Shown piece by piece: positions 1 to 8,612 of a stretch of 64,000 nt of DNA. Each line of letters opens with the position of its first letter. Position 1 is the first letter of the stretch. Position numbers and translations under genes: made by a program. The notes under the pieces are model-generated. The model was not told the origin of the DNA. It did not search any database and saw nothing but the letters and a program-made list of their open reading frames with translations. The stretch spans positions 5,628,001-5,692,000 of the forward strand of contig NZ_CP118607.1 in the NCBI RefSeq assembly GCF_028898945.1, written 5' to 3'. Source of the stretch: Pseudomonas sp. PSKL.D1 (lineage in GTDB: Bacteria; Pseudomonadota; Gammaproteobacteria; Pseudomonadales; Pseudomonadaceae).

Positions 1-1044
1 CTGGCCCGACAATTCAAACTGCTGATCGACACCACCGAGGAAACCAGCGGCGACGCCATCCCCTACTACTTCGCCCGCAACCCCACGCCCAATTACAACC
101 TCGCGCTCGACGGTGGCTACCCAGTGGTGATCGCCGAAAAAGGCTACGGCACTGTAATGGCCAGCTTCAGCAAACGCCCGGCCAGTGGCAAAGGTGCAGA
201 AATCACCAACCTCACGGGTGGCTTGGCAACCAACCAGATCCCCACTACCTCGGTGGCAACACTGGTAGCCGATAAGCCTGAGCAACTGGCCAGCCAACTG
301 GAAGAGGCCGGGGCTGACTATGTAAAGCGTAATGGCGGGGACTTCAGCATCCATGCCAAGCCAGATGGCAAAAATGTATTGCTCACCGTGACCGGTGTTT
401 CCGCTCACTCTTCGGAGCCTGAATCCGGAGTTAACCCGGTGGCGCGCATGCTCGATTTCATCAACGGGCTCGGCGAGCGTGTTCCGCTGAAGCACAACCA
501 CTTCACCGATGCTGCCCGCTACGCCGCCGACAACTGGGGCCTGGATTACCTGGGCAACAAACTCGGCGTAGGCTTCAAGGACGATTTCATGGGGCCGCTC
601 ACCGCTTCGCTGACCTATGTCGGCGTGGACGAAAAAGGCTTGAAACTGGCCGTGAACCTGCGCGTACCCAAAGGCAAGCCGGTTGCCACCATCAAGGACG
701 AGCTGGCCGACAAGCTAGGCAAATGGACCCGCAAAAGCCATACCTCGGTCGCTTTCGAATACAGCCTTGATGAGCCTATGTACCGCAACCCGGAAGGTGA
801 GTGGGTAAAGGCACTGCTCGCTGTGGCGACTGAAAACCTGGGCATGAAGCATGAGTTTGGTACCTCGGCGGGCGCGACCTCGGTACACGACCTGCCCAAC
901 GGCGTGCAGTTCGGCCTGGCCATGCCGGACGTGAAGTACACCGGGCACAATGACAACGAGTTCAAGACCGTGGAGCAGTTCATGCTCGATTTGCAGGTGG
1001 TAAGCGAAATGGTCGCGCGGATTGGGCAGATGCCCGAACTTTAA
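1..1044 (+). CDS. M20-family dipeptidase, C-terminal part (5' end outside window)
   Basis: The reading frame is open from base 1 to the TAA at 1042-1044, so about 347 residues of a longer protein are visible and the true start lies before the window. The protein resembles M20 (PepV/Xaa-His type) zinc dipeptidases. The segment around bases 400-420 (VTGVSAHSSEPESGVNP) is the conserved His region leading into the dimerisation domain, and the end has TSAGATSVHDLPNG and YTGHNDNEF, typical of the C-terminal catalytic part. A cytosolic dipeptide hydrolase is the likely role. The N-terminal metal ligands cannot be checked. The family is fairly sure; the substrate is not. Confidence 0.72.
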   Translation: MARQFKLLIDTTEETSGDAIPYYFARNPTPNYNLALDGGYPVVIAEKGYGTVMASFSKRPASGKGAEITNLTGGLATNQIPTTSVATLVADKPEQLASQLEEAGADYVKRNGGDFSIHAKPDGKNVLLTVTGVSAHSSEPESGVNPVARMLDFINGLGERVPLKHNHFTDAARYAADNWGLDYLGNKLGVGFKDDFMGPLTASLTYVGVDEKGLKLAVNLRVPKGKPVATIKDELADKLGKWTRKSHTSVAFEYSLDEPMYRNPEGEWVKALLAVATENLGMKHEFGTSAGATSVHDLPNGVQFGLAMPDVKYTGHNDNEFKTVEQFMLDLQVVSEMVARIGQMPEL

Positions 1045-1045
1045 A

Positions 1046-1100
1046 AGGCTTGCTCGCGGGCGCCCCCGCTCCTACCGGATAAACGGGAGCGGGGCTCATG
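1046..1100. repeat. Degenerate REP-like hairpin after the peptidase gene
   Basis: Just after the peptidase stop the sequence reads GCTCGCGGGCGCCCCCGCTCC TACC in outline, followed by an inverted GGGAGCGGGGC. This resembles a decayed P. putida-type REP (CGCGGG...CCCGCTCCTAC) and can fold into a hairpin. It is less well conserved than the other REPs in the window. Confidence 0.4.
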
Positions 1101-1206
1101 GCGTTTTTCAATCGTCTCGATGCCGTTTCCTGCATTGCCGTGCAGGCTGGCGTGCCGGATGCTTTATTTACTCCGAGAGTTCGGTTTTCCACCCACAGAG
1201 GCCTGT

Positions 1207-1644
1207 ATGAAGAACGTCGAAGAAATCCTCAAAACCAAAGCCCAGCATCAGACCGTGTACACCATCGGCCCTGACGACTCGGTGCTCGACGCCCTGAAGC
1301 TGCTGGCGGAAAAGAACGTCGGGGCACTGCCCGTAATCGAAAACGATGAGGTGGTAGGGATTGTCAGTGAGCGGGACTATGCACGCAAACTGGTGCTCAA
1401 AGGCCGATCTTCTGCAGCCACTCCCGTTCGGGAAATCATGAGTGCACCGGTGGTTACCGTCGAGCCCAAGCAGAACCTTGAGTACTGCATGAACCTGATG
1501 ACCAACCGCCACCTGCGTCACCTGCCGGTGGTCAGCCATGGCCAGTTGCTAGGCCTGCTGTCGATTGGTGACCTGGTGAAGGAAACCATTGCCGAACAGC
1601 AGAACCTGATCCAGCAGCTGGAGCAATACATCCGGGGTGAATGA
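1207..1644 (+). CDS. CBS-domain protein
   Basis: A 145-residue cytosolic protein made almost entirely of two CBS domains, at roughly residues 8-62 and 75-130. Motifs include VGALPVIENDEVVGIVSERDY in the first repeat and LRHLPVVSHGQLLGLLSIGDL in the second. Paired CBS domains (a Bateman module) bind adenosyl ligands such as AMP, ATP or NADH and usually act as energy sensors, but a stand-alone protein has no defined target. I chose the ATG at 1207 because the conserved protein begins MKNVEEIL; the longer open frame from 1120 runs through non-conserved sequence. Confidence 0.85.
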   Translation: MKNVEEILKTKAQHQTVYTIGPDDSVLDALKLLAEKNVGALPVIENDEVVGIVSERDYARKLVLKGRSSAATPVREIMSAPVVTVEPKQNLEYCMNLMTNRHLRHLPVVSHGQLLGLLSIGDLVKETIAEQQNLIQQLEQYIRGE

Positions 1645-1652
1645 TCCCCAAC

Positions 1653-2291
1653 TCAGTGATAGGCGCGCTCCAGCTCGTCCAGCTGATGGTCGAAGCTACG
1701 CAGGCGCGCCGACCACGTGTACACCAGCACTTCCAGGTCCCGATTGAGCACAGCCGTGTTGCCATGGCCGTTGCTCGACGGCTCGCACAAGTCCAATTGA
1801 TAGCGCTCACGCGCCATGGCCGTGGCCACGCTTGAAAGGTCGCGGGCATTGGCCAGCCAATGGTGATGATGGTCGTGGACTTCGCGGTCCAGAGCACGGC
1901 ACTGGCGTTTGAGTGCATCCAGGCTCTGCTCCAGCGGCGTGCCCTTGAGCTCGCCCATCACCTCCTCGAAGGTGCGCCCTGAATGCCAGTAGCTGCCCCA
2001 GAAGTAGCGGTCGAACACCGTCTCTACGCGGCGTAATGCTACCTTGGTGTTCCAGATGGTCAGCAACGTTCGACCCTGAATCACTTCCCGCTTGTTCAGG
2101 TGAAACTGCTGCCAGGCAATCCACGTCAATGCCACCAGCGCCACCGCCGCAGTCACGGCCGCAGCCGCATACAGAAACTGCACCGCCTGGTTCATCTGGT
2201 GCGTGTGGCGGATACCGTAAAAGTAACCGGCCGTCAGGGTGCCCAGGATCGTCACGGAGCACCAGAATCCTGGTGCATAGGGATCTTTCAT
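1653..2291 (-). CDS. Hypothetical membrane protein, two N-terminal TM segments
   Basis: A 212-residue protein convergent with the CBS gene. Two hydrophobic stretches near residues 9-26 and 37-59 (AVQFLYAAAAVTAAVALVAL) predict an inner-membrane anchor. The remaining ~150 residues are charged, helical and rich in Arg, Trp and His, with a HDHHHHW cluster near residue 140, and should be cytoplasmic. I recognise no family and infer no function. The ATG at 2291 gives the first hydrophobic segment at the expected place. Confidence 0.7.
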   Translation of the reverse strand: MKDPYAPGFWCSVTILGTLTAGYFYGIRHTHQMNQAVQFLYAAAAVTAAVALVALTWIAWQQFHLNKREVIQGRTLLTIWNTKVALRRVETVFDRYFWGSYWHSGRTFEEVMGELKGTPLEQSLDALKRQCRALDREVHDHHHHWLANARDLSSVATAMARERYQLDLCEPSSNGHGNTAVLNRDLEVLVYTWSARLRSFDHQLDELERAYH

Positions 2292-2361
2292 CTCGCCATC
2301 CCCTTATTGTTTTTCCTGAGCATAGCAACGGCCAATCACTCGTCAGGTGCCGCTGGGCACT

Positions 2362-2604
2362 TTATTTTCGGGGGCGACGCAAGGCCTCGTTGAGTTGATC
2401 GAACGGCACCGCCCAATCAGCATCCTCAATGATGCTTTCCTTCAGGAAAGTGCGCTGCGACTCCGTCCAGAACGGCGCATCCACCAGTTTGATTTCGTTC
2501 TTCAGTGGCGAGTGGCTGGCAATGAACTGGTCGATGCTGACCGCATCGTCTGGCAGGCCCAGTTGCTTGAACAATTCGGCGAATGGATGAATCGGCGCTT
2601 CCAT
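2362..2604 (-). CDS. DUF2789-like small protein
   Basis: An 80-residue acidic protein beginning MEAPIHPFAELFKQLGLPDD, which matches my memory of the DUF2789 family, small conserved proteins of Pseudomonas and relatives with no known function. The start at 2604 is well supported by AGGAGG a few bases upstream on the minus strand. It lies between the membrane protein and the YbaK-like deacylase on the same strand, 61 bp from the latter, so a shared transcript is possible. There are no signal or membrane segments. Confidence 0.75.
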   Translation of the reverse strand: MEAPIHPFAELFKQLGLPDDAVSIDQFIASHSPLKNEIKLVDAPFWTESQRTFLKESIIEDADWAVPFDQLNEALRRPRK

Positions 2605-2665
2605 GTTTCCTCCTTAAAGCCGGGCGGGCCGTCCACGACGCCAACCCGGCATTGGCTTGAGCACA

Positions 2666-3124
2666 TCAGCACAGCTCACGGACTTCGGCTTTAGGTACCA
2701 ATTTCAGGTACTGCTCCATGCTCATGTGGATCAGGTGATCGTGGTCACCCGCCTCAAGGTAGACATCGTTTTGGCGGGTAAGGCTCGAATCGAGCAACAT
2801 TTTGATGCCGTACGCGTCACCCATTGCCGGGATGGCGCCGCGTTCGCAGTCGCCCAGCAGGGTTGGCAAGCCGCTTTCACGGGTCAGTTGCCAGGCGCCG
2901 GACATGCGCACCTTGCTCATGTCCAGGTGCCGGTTGGCCGGCAGCACCGCCATGATGTAATTGCCGTGCCGGTCATCGAGCATGACCGACTTCGCCACCC
3001 GCTCGGCGGGCACCCCGGCCGTGCGCGCCGATTCCAGGCTGGTGGCCGAGTGCGGGTGGGGAATGATGTCGTAATCGCAGTGGGCCTGGTCCAGGCGCTG
3101 CTGAAGGGTTTTGGCCATACGCAT
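2666..3124 (-). CDS. YbaK/ProX-type aminoacyl-tRNA deacylase domain protein
   Basis: A 152-residue single-domain protein of the YbaK/EbsC (prolyl-tRNA editing domain) superfamily, which hydrolyses mischarged aminoacyl-tRNA in trans. Supporting motifs are HPHSATSLESARTAGVP near the N-terminus, the core VAKSVMLDDRHGNYIMAVLPAN with the conserved Lys, and GDCERGAIPAMGDAYG. The ATG at 3124 is preceded by GGAGGTGCATC, an excellent ribosome site; the open frame extends 19 codons further upstream without support. The substrate amino acid cannot be assigned. Confidence 0.82.
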   Translation of the reverse strand: MRMAKTLQQRLDQAHCDYDIIPHPHSATSLESARTAGVPAERVAKSVMLDDRHGNYIMAVLPANRHLDMSKVRMSGAWQLTRESGLPTLLGDCERGAIPAMGDAYGIKMLLDSSLTRQNDVYLEAGDHDHLIHMSMEQYLKLVPKAEVRELC

Positions 3125-3221
3125 GATGCACCTCCGGTTTCGCCCCCACTGTTCAATTTTAGGCCCTGCCCGGCCGGGCATGGCTAAACTTCAGACATGG
3201 AGACACTCAAGGTGACGACAG

Positions 3222-4571
3222 GTGATCGCTCGCTGCTGGCGCTGCTGGTTGCTGTTGCTGCTGCTTGGCCTGACACCGAGCGGCCATGCAGCGCCCGGCG
3301 AAATCTGGGTGCTCAGCATCGATGATGCCATCGGCCCGGCCAGTGCCGACTATCTGGTACGTGGCCTGGAACAGGCGAGCACGCAAGGCGCCCAACTGGT
3401 TGTGATCCGCATGGACACCCCCGGCGGGCTGGACTCCGCCATGCGTCAGATGATCAAGGCTATTCTCGCCAGCCCCGTGCCAGTGGCGAGTTTCGTTGCC
3501 CCCAGTGGCGCCCGCGCCGCCAGCGCCGGCACCTACATTCTCTACGCAAGCCACGTGGCAGCCATGGCACCCGGGACCAATCTGGGCGCGGCAACACCAG
3601 TGCAGATAGGTGGCACGCCCGGGGCGCCGAAAGATGACAAGGCCAAATCTGGCGGCGAAGATGAAACCCTTACGCGCAAACAAATCAACGATGCCGCAGC
3701 CTACATCCGTGGCCTGGCCCAGCTGCGGGGGCGCAACGCCGATTGGGCCGAGCAGGCCGTACGCCAGGCTGTCAGCTTGCCTGCCAGTGAGGCATTGCGC
3801 CTGAAGGTCATCGACCAAGTGGCCAACGACCTGCCCGACCTGCTGCGCCAACTGCACGGCAAAACCCTCACTGCCGCCGATCAACCACGGCTGCTACAGA
3901 CCCGTGGCGCACCCGTGGTCGAGTATCTGCCCGACTGGCGTACCCGCCTGCTGGCAGTTATCACCAACCCCAGCGTGGCGCTGATCCTGATCATGATCGG
4001 CGTGTACGGCCTGCTGTTCGAATTCATGAACCCCGGCTCCGCCGTTGGCGGGGTGGTCGGCGGGGTCTGCCTGCTGCTGGCGCTTTACGCCCTGCAACTG
4101 TTGCCCGTGAGCTTCGCTGGCGTGGCGCTGATCCTGCTCGGCCTTGCGTTCATGGTTGCCGAAGCGTTTCTACCGAGCTTCGGCGTGGTGGGCTTCGGCG
4201 GCGTTGTGGCCTTCGTGGTGGGCGCCGTGATCCTGATAGACACGGATGCTCCAGGGTTTGGCATTCCATTGCCGCTGATAGGTACCTTGGCCGTGCTCTC
4301 GGCGCTGTTGATCGGCGGCGTGCTGGGCATGGCCATCAAGGCCAGGCAACGTGTTTTGGTCAGTGGTGACGCCGGGCTTGTTGGCAGCCTTGTCACCGTC
4401 ACCCACGTTACCAGCGAAGACCCGTTCCGCGGCTCGGTACAGGCCCAAGGTGAACAGTGGCAAGTCCACAGCTCGACGCCTCTACAACCCGGCCAGCACG
4501 TGCGGGTCACCGCACGCGAGGGGGTCATGCTGGAAGTCAGCGCCGCCGCACCCGCGGCGCAAGGAGAGTGA
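3222..4571 (+). CDS. NfeD-family membrane serine protease
   Basis: A 449-residue NfeD1b-type protein. It has a signal peptide (residues 1-23, ending GHAA), a ClpP/crotonase-like serine protease domain (about 28-200), four or so membrane helices (about 240-350) and a C-terminal OB-fold NfeD domain (about 370-445). The catalytic pair known from the archaeal PH1510 protease appears conserved: Ser101 in AASAGTY and Lys153 in TRKQIND. The start is a GTG at 3222 with AGGTGA six bases upstream. The next gene encodes a slipin 2 bp downstream, the usual partner and proposed substrate of this protease. Likely role: inner-membrane quality control. Confidence 0.88.
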   Translation: MIARCWRCWLLLLLLGLTPSGHAAPGEIWVLSIDDAIGPASADYLVRGLEQASTQGAQLVVIRMDTPGGLDSAMRQMIKAILASPVPVASFVAPSGARAASAGTYILYASHVAAMAPGTNLGAATPVQIGGTPGAPKDDKAKSGGEDETLTRKQINDAAAYIRGLAQLRGRNADWAEQAVRQAVSLPASEALRLKVIDQVANDLPDLLRQLHGKTLTAADQPRLLQTRGAPVVEYLPDWRTRLLAVITNPSVALILIMIGVYGLLFEFMNPGSAVGGVVGGVCLLLALYALQLLPVSFAGVALILLGLAFMVAEAFLPSFGVVGFGGVVAFVVGAVILIDTDAPGFGIPLPLIGTLAVLSALLIGGVLGMAIKARQRVLVSGDAGLVGSLVTVTHVTSEDPFRGSVQAQGEQWQVHSSTPLQPGQHVRVTAREGVMLEVSAAAPAAQGE

Positions 4572-4573
4572 CG

Positions 4574-5326
4574 ATGTTCATGCAATTGGGGTTCGGTGCC
4601 GTGCTTCTCGTGCTGGCACTGCTATTACTGTCGGCATTTCGCATCCTGCGTGAGTATGAGCGTGGCGTGGTGTTTCAGTTGGGGCGTTTCTGGCAGGTGA
4701 AGGGGCCGGGGTTGATCCTGCTGATACCTGTGATTCAGCAAATGGTGCGTGTCGACCTGCGTACCGTGGTGCTGGATGTGCCGCCGCAGGATGTGATCAC
4801 CCGCGACAACGTGTCTGTGAAGGTCAACGCCGTTGTGTACTTCAGGGTGCTAGACCCCCAGAAGGCCATCATTCAGGTCGAAGACTTCCTGGTTGCCACC
4901 AGCCAATTGGCCCAGACCACGTTGCGTGCAGTACTGGGCAAGCATGAACTGGACGAACTGCTGGCCGAACGCGAACAGCTCAACTCGGACATACGCCAGG
5001 TGCTGGATGCCCAGACTGATGCCTGGGGTATCAAGGTGGCCAATGTCGAAATCAAACACGTCGACCTCAACGAATCCATGGTTCGCGCCATCGCCCGCCA
5101 GGCAGAAGCTGAACGGGAACGACGAGCGAAAGTGATTCATGCCGAGGGCGAGTTGCAGGCTTCGGAGAAACTGATGCAGGCCGCGCAGATGCTCAGCAAG
5201 GAGCCAGGTGCCATGCAACTGCGTTACATGCAGACGCTGGGGACAATTGCCGGGGACAAGAGCTCGACCATTGTGTTTCCGTTGCCGATCGATTTGCTCA
5301 AGGGGTTGGTGGATAAGCAGAGATAG
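4574..5326 (+). CDS. Slipin (SPFH/stomatin-like membrane protein)
   Basis: A 250-residue SPFH-domain protein with one N-terminal membrane helix (about 5-22) and a band-7/SPFH core from about residue 25 ([53 protein letters not shown]). A charged coiled coil ([20 protein letters not shown]) follows and should drive oligomerisation. ATG 4574 has AAGGAGAG upstream within the end of the NfeD gene, so the two are translationally coupled. By analogy with PH1510/PH1511 it is a candidate NfeD substrate and a lipid microdomain scaffold. Confidence 0.9.
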   Translation: MFMQLGFGAVLLVLALLLLSAFRILREYERGVVFQLGRFWQVKGPGLILLIPVIQQMVRVDLRTVVLDVPPQDVITRDNVSVKVNAVVYFRVLDPQKAIIQVEDFLVATSQLAQTTLRAVLGKHELDELLAEREQLNSDIRQVLDAQTDAWGIKVANVEIKHVDLNESMVRAIARQAEAERERRAKVIHAEGELQASEKLMQAAQMLSKEPGAMQLRYMQTLGTIAGDKSSTIVFPLPIDLLKGLVDKQR

Positions 5327-5370
5327 CATCAGGGCTTTTGCGTGGCAAAGCCCTGATGCCATTCAATTCC

Positions 5371-6003
5371 TCAGAGAGGCGCCCGGCGCAAGGTGGCCAG
5401 GAATGTAGCCGCGCCAATGAACAACCCGGCAAAGGTACGATTCAACCGCTTCTGCTGCTTGGGAGTACGCAGCAGGCGCAAAACACGGGAGGCCAGGCCG
5501 GTATAGCCCGCCATCACCAGCATGTCGACGGTGATCATGGTCACGGTGATTGCAATGTATTGCGGCAACAGCGGCGCATGCGGGTTGATGAACTGCGGCA
5601 GTACCGCAAGCATGAACACCAATGCCTTGGGGTTGCTGACATTGACCAGGAACCCACGGAACACCAGGCTCAACGGCTTGCCGATCGGGCGCACACCGGA
5701 TTCGTCAGTCATGTCCATGGGCAACGCTCGCCATTGGCGGTAGGCAAGGTAAACGAGGTAAGCCACGCCAAACCATTTGATGATCTGGAATGCGGTGGCA
5801 GATGCAGCAAGGACGGCGCCAACGCCGGCCGCAATGATGGCGATCTGCACGATCAGGCCCAGCTGTAGGCCCAGAGCGTTCCAGTAACCGCGCCAAAAAC
5901 CGTACTGCAGCCCGCTGGACATCGAGGCGATGGCCCCGGCACCTGGCGACAGGCTGATGACCCAGCACGCGGCAAAGAAGCCCAGCCACATTTCCATCGA
6001 CAT
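5371..6003 (-). CDS. LysE/RhtB-family amino acid exporter
   Basis: A 210-residue, very hydrophobic protein with the LysE/RhtB family layout of about six membrane helices. The N-terminal signature SLSPGAGAIASMSSGLQYGFWRG is close to the family motif (PGP..), and LLVNVSNPKALVFM is the conserved mid-protein Asn-Pro-Lys motif. It should export an amino acid or a homoserine-like metabolite across the inner membrane; the substrate is unknown. The ATG at 6003 is preceded by GAGGTG at good spacing. It is convergent with the slipin gene. Confidence 0.88.
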   Translation of the reverse strand: MSMEMWLGFFAACWVISLSPGAGAIASMSSGLQYGFWRGYWNALGLQLGLIVQIAIIAAGVGAVLAASATAFQIIKWFGVAYLVYLAYRQWRALPMDMTDESGVRPIGKPLSLVFRGFLVNVSNPKALVFMLAVLPQFINPHAPLLPQYIAITVTMITVDMLVMAGYTGLASRVLRLLRTPKQQKRLNRTFAGLFIGAATFLATLRRAPL

Positions 6004-6097
6004 CACACACCTCGTTCAGACATATCGTGCAAAACGATAAGCTAAGGTGTTGGCGAAAAAATAACCAGTAAATTTTGAGGGATGTCTTCCCTGTGCT

Positions 6098-6168
6098 GGC
6101 CCTTCGCGGCTGAAGCCGCTCCTACAGGTTGGCGAAGAGCCTTGTAGGAGCGGCTTCAGCCGCGAAGT
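6098..6168. repeat. REP pair (inverted, BIME-like)
   Basis: Two P. putida-type REP units in opposite orientation: CTTCGCGGCTGAAGCCGCTC CTACAGG (from about 6101) and CTTGTAGGAGCGGCTTCAGC CGCGAAG (6141-6167). They can pair to form a long hairpin between the LysE gene promoter region and the end of the ABC-F gene. Confidence 0.88.
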
Positions 6169-6174
6169 GATGGA

Positions 6175-8085
6175 TCAGGACAACGCCTCAAGCTCAGCCT
6201 GCATGCTCTCCAGCGTTTCCAGCGCTTCCATCCAGCCTTCCTCAAGTTCGCCTTCGCGTTGCTTGAGCTTGGTCTGCCGAGCGAGCAGGTCTCGCAGTTC
6301 ATCCTTGCGCGCCGCCTCATACAACCCACTGTCACCCAGCGCCGCTTCAATCTCGGCCAACTGCGCATGCACCTGGTTCAGCTCGGATTCCAGCTTGTCT
6401 GCAGCCTTTTTGTGCGGCGCCAGTTGCTGACGCAGCGCGGCAGCAGCCTGGCGCTGGGCCTTCTTGTCGGTCTTATCCGGGTTGACCGGCGCGTTGCTTA
6501 CCGGTGCAGTGCGCTGACGGTACTCCACCAACCATCGGCTGTAGTCGTCCAGGTCACCGTCGAACACATCAACCTTGCCATCGGCTACCAGCAGGAAGTC
6601 GTCAGTGGTGCTCTTGAGCAAGTGCCGATCGTGGGATACCACCACCACGGCACCGGCAAACTCCTGCAATGCCATGGTCAGCGCCAGGCGCATTTCCAGG
6701 TCGAGGTGGTTGGTCGGTTCGTCAAGCAGCAGCAGGTTTGGCCGCTCCCAAGCAATCAGGGCCAAGGCCAGGCGGGCCTTTTCGCCACCCGAGAAATTCA
6801 CCACCGGCTCATCGACCCGGTCACCATGGAAGTCGAAACCACCCAGGAAATCCCGCAGCGTCTGCTCGCGCTCGGTGGGCGCGATGCGCTGCAGGTGCAG
6901 CAGCGGGCTGGCCTTGTCGTCCAGCGAGTCGAGCTGGTGCTGGGCAAAGTAGCCAACGGCAAGGTTTTCGCCACGTACCAGGCGCCCTGCCAGCGGCTCC
7001 AGCTCGCCAGCGAGGTTCTTGATCAGGGTGGACTTGCCCGCACCGTTGGGGCCAAGCAAGCCAATCCGGGCACCGGGGGTGAGCTGCAGTTTGACCTTGT
7101 CGAGGATGGCTTTGTCGCCATAACCGAGACGGCCTTCGGACAGGCTCAGCAACGGGCTGGAGATTTTGTGCGACTCGCGGAAAACGAAGTCGAACGGTGA
7201 ATCCACATGCGCCGCCGACAGCTCTTCCATGCGTTCAAGGGCCTTGATGCGGCTCTGCGCCTGGCGAGCCTTGGTGGCCTGAGCCTTGAAGCGGGCGATG
7301 TACTTTTCCATGTGCGCGCGCTGAGCTTGCTGCTTCTCGTAGGCCTGTTGCTGCTGGGCCAAACGCTCGGCACGGGTACGCTCGAAAGCGGTGTAGCCAC
7401 CTTTGTACAGGTTGAGCTTGCGCTGCTCTACATGCAGCACATGGTCGACGACCGCATCCAGGAAGTCGCGGTCGTGGGAAATCAGCAACAGCGTGCCCGG
7501 GTAGCCCTTGAGCCAGTCCTCAAGCCACAGGATCGCATCAAGGTCCAGGTGGTTGGTGGGTTCGTCGAGCAGCAGCAGGTCGGATGGGCACATCAGTGCC
7601 TGCGCCAGGTTCAGGCGCATCCGCCAGCCACCGGAGAAGTCGCCGACACGGCGGTCCATCTGCTCGTTGGTGAAGCCCAGCCCAGCCAGCAACTTACGGG
7701 CGCGAGCGTCGGCGGTATAGCCGTCGGCACTTTCCAGTTCGCTGTGCAGACGTGCCAGGGCCGTGCCGTCATGAGCCTGCTCGGCCACGGCAAGTTCGGC
7801 CTGGACCTTGCGCAGGCGGGCGTCGCCATCGAGCACATAGTCCACTGCGATACGGTCGAGGGTGTCGACCTCCTGGCGCATGTGGGCGATGCGCCAGTCA
7901 CCCGGCAGCAGGCAATCACCACCATCGGGCGACAGCTCACCGCGCAGCATGGCGAACAGGCTGGATTTTCCGGCGCCGTTGGCGCCGATCAGGCCGGCCT
8001 TGTGACCGGCGTGCAGGGTCATCTCGGCGCCTTCTAGCAAGCGCTGCGGACCACGCTGTAAAGTGAGGTTGGATAGTCTGATCAT
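6175..8085 (-). CDS. ABC-F family ATPase (Uup/YheS type)
   Basis: A 636-residue cytosolic protein with two ABC ATPase domains and no membrane segments, the mark of ABC-F ribosome-acting ATPases. Walker A motifs are GLIGANGAGKSS and GLLGPNGAGKST, signatures are FSGGWRMRLNLAQAL and FSGGEKARLALAL, and both Walker B sites read LLLDEPTNHLDL. A charged linker lies between the domains and a coiled coil at the C-terminus. The open frame continues 148 codons upstream, but the conserved protein starts MIRLSNLTLQRG at 8085. The protein is probably a translation factor that rescues or regulates ribosomes. Confidence 0.92.
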   Translation of the reverse strand: MIRLSNLTLQRGPQRLLEGAEMTLHAGHKAGLIGANGAGKSSLFAMLRGELSPDGGDCLLPGDWRIAHMRQEVDTLDRIAVDYVLDGDARLRKVQAELAVAEQAHDGTALARLHSELESADGYTADARARKLLAGLGFTNEQMDRRVGDFSGGWRMRLNLAQALMCPSDLLLLDEPTNHLDLDAILWLEDWLKGYPGTLLLISHDRDFLDAVVDHVLHVEQRKLNLYKGGYTAFERTRAERLAQQQQAYEKQQAQRAHMEKYIARFKAQATKARQAQSRIKALERMEELSAAHVDSPFDFVFRESHKISSPLLSLSEGRLGYGDKAILDKVKLQLTPGARIGLLGPNGAGKSTLIKNLAGELEPLAGRLVRGENLAVGYFAQHQLDSLDDKASPLLHLQRIAPTEREQTLRDFLGGFDFHGDRVDEPVVNFSGGEKARLALALIAWERPNLLLLDEPTNHLDLEMRLALTMALQEFAGAVVVVSHDRHLLKSTTDDFLLVADGKVDVFDGDLDDYSRWLVEYRQRTAPVSNAPVNPDKTDKKAQRQAAAALRQQLAPHKKAADKLESELNQVHAQLAEIEAALGDSGLYEAARKDELRDLLARQTKLKQREGELEEGWMEALETLESMQAELEALS

Positions 8086-8135
8086 GATGGTCGCGGAGTC
8101 TACCAGCTTCCTCGGCCCATAGCGTGAGTGGAATG

Positions 8136-8612
8136 ATGCACACCGACCTGTGGAATTACGCGCTGGCCTTGTATACCCGCCCCGGCGTCGAAGAGGCCTG
8201 CCTGAGCCTGCAAGCCCAAGGCTGTGATGTTTGCATGCTGCTGTGCGCAACCTGGCTACAAGGCCGCGGCGTTGCACCGACCCGTGACCGTATACAGGCA
8301 TTGCAAACGTTAGCGGCGCCTTGGCAGCAAGAGGTCGTTTCCATGCTACGCCACCTGCGCCAGCAATGGCGCGCACAAGCACAACAAGACCCGCAGCTGG
8401 CTGCGTTGCGTGAGCAGGTAAAGGGGTTGGAGCTGCAAGCCGAAAAGCTGCTGCTGCAGCGGCTTGAAGCCTGTGCCCAAGCGTGGCCTTCAGGCGCCGG
8501 CGAGGCTGATTGGCTGACGTTGCTGACACCCGAGCACGCCCGGGGCCACGACGCGCTGAATCAGTTGCGCGTCGCGGCGGCAGGGCTTCAGGAGGCCGAG
8601 GACGGTGCCTGA
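8136..8612 (+). CDS. TIGR02444-family conserved protein
   Basis: A 158-residue protein divergent from the ABC-F gene. The start MHTDLWNYALALYTRPGVEE and CDVCMLLCATWLQGRG fit my memory of the TIGR02444 (DUF2390) family of gammaproteobacterial proteins without known function. The middle is helical and rich in Gln, Leu and Arg. Starts at GTG 8124, ATG 8133 or ATG 8136 are all possible; GAGTGG at 8126-8131 favours 8136. Its last 25 bp overlap the 3' end of algP on the other strand. Confidence 0.75.
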   Translation: MHTDLWNYALALYTRPGVEEACLSLQAQGCDVCMLLCATWLQGRGVAPTRDRIQALQTLAAPWQQEVVSMLRHLRQQWRAQAQQDPQLAALREQVKGLELQAEKLLLQRLEACAQAWPSGAGEADWLTLLTPEHARGHDALNQLRVAAAGLQEAEDGA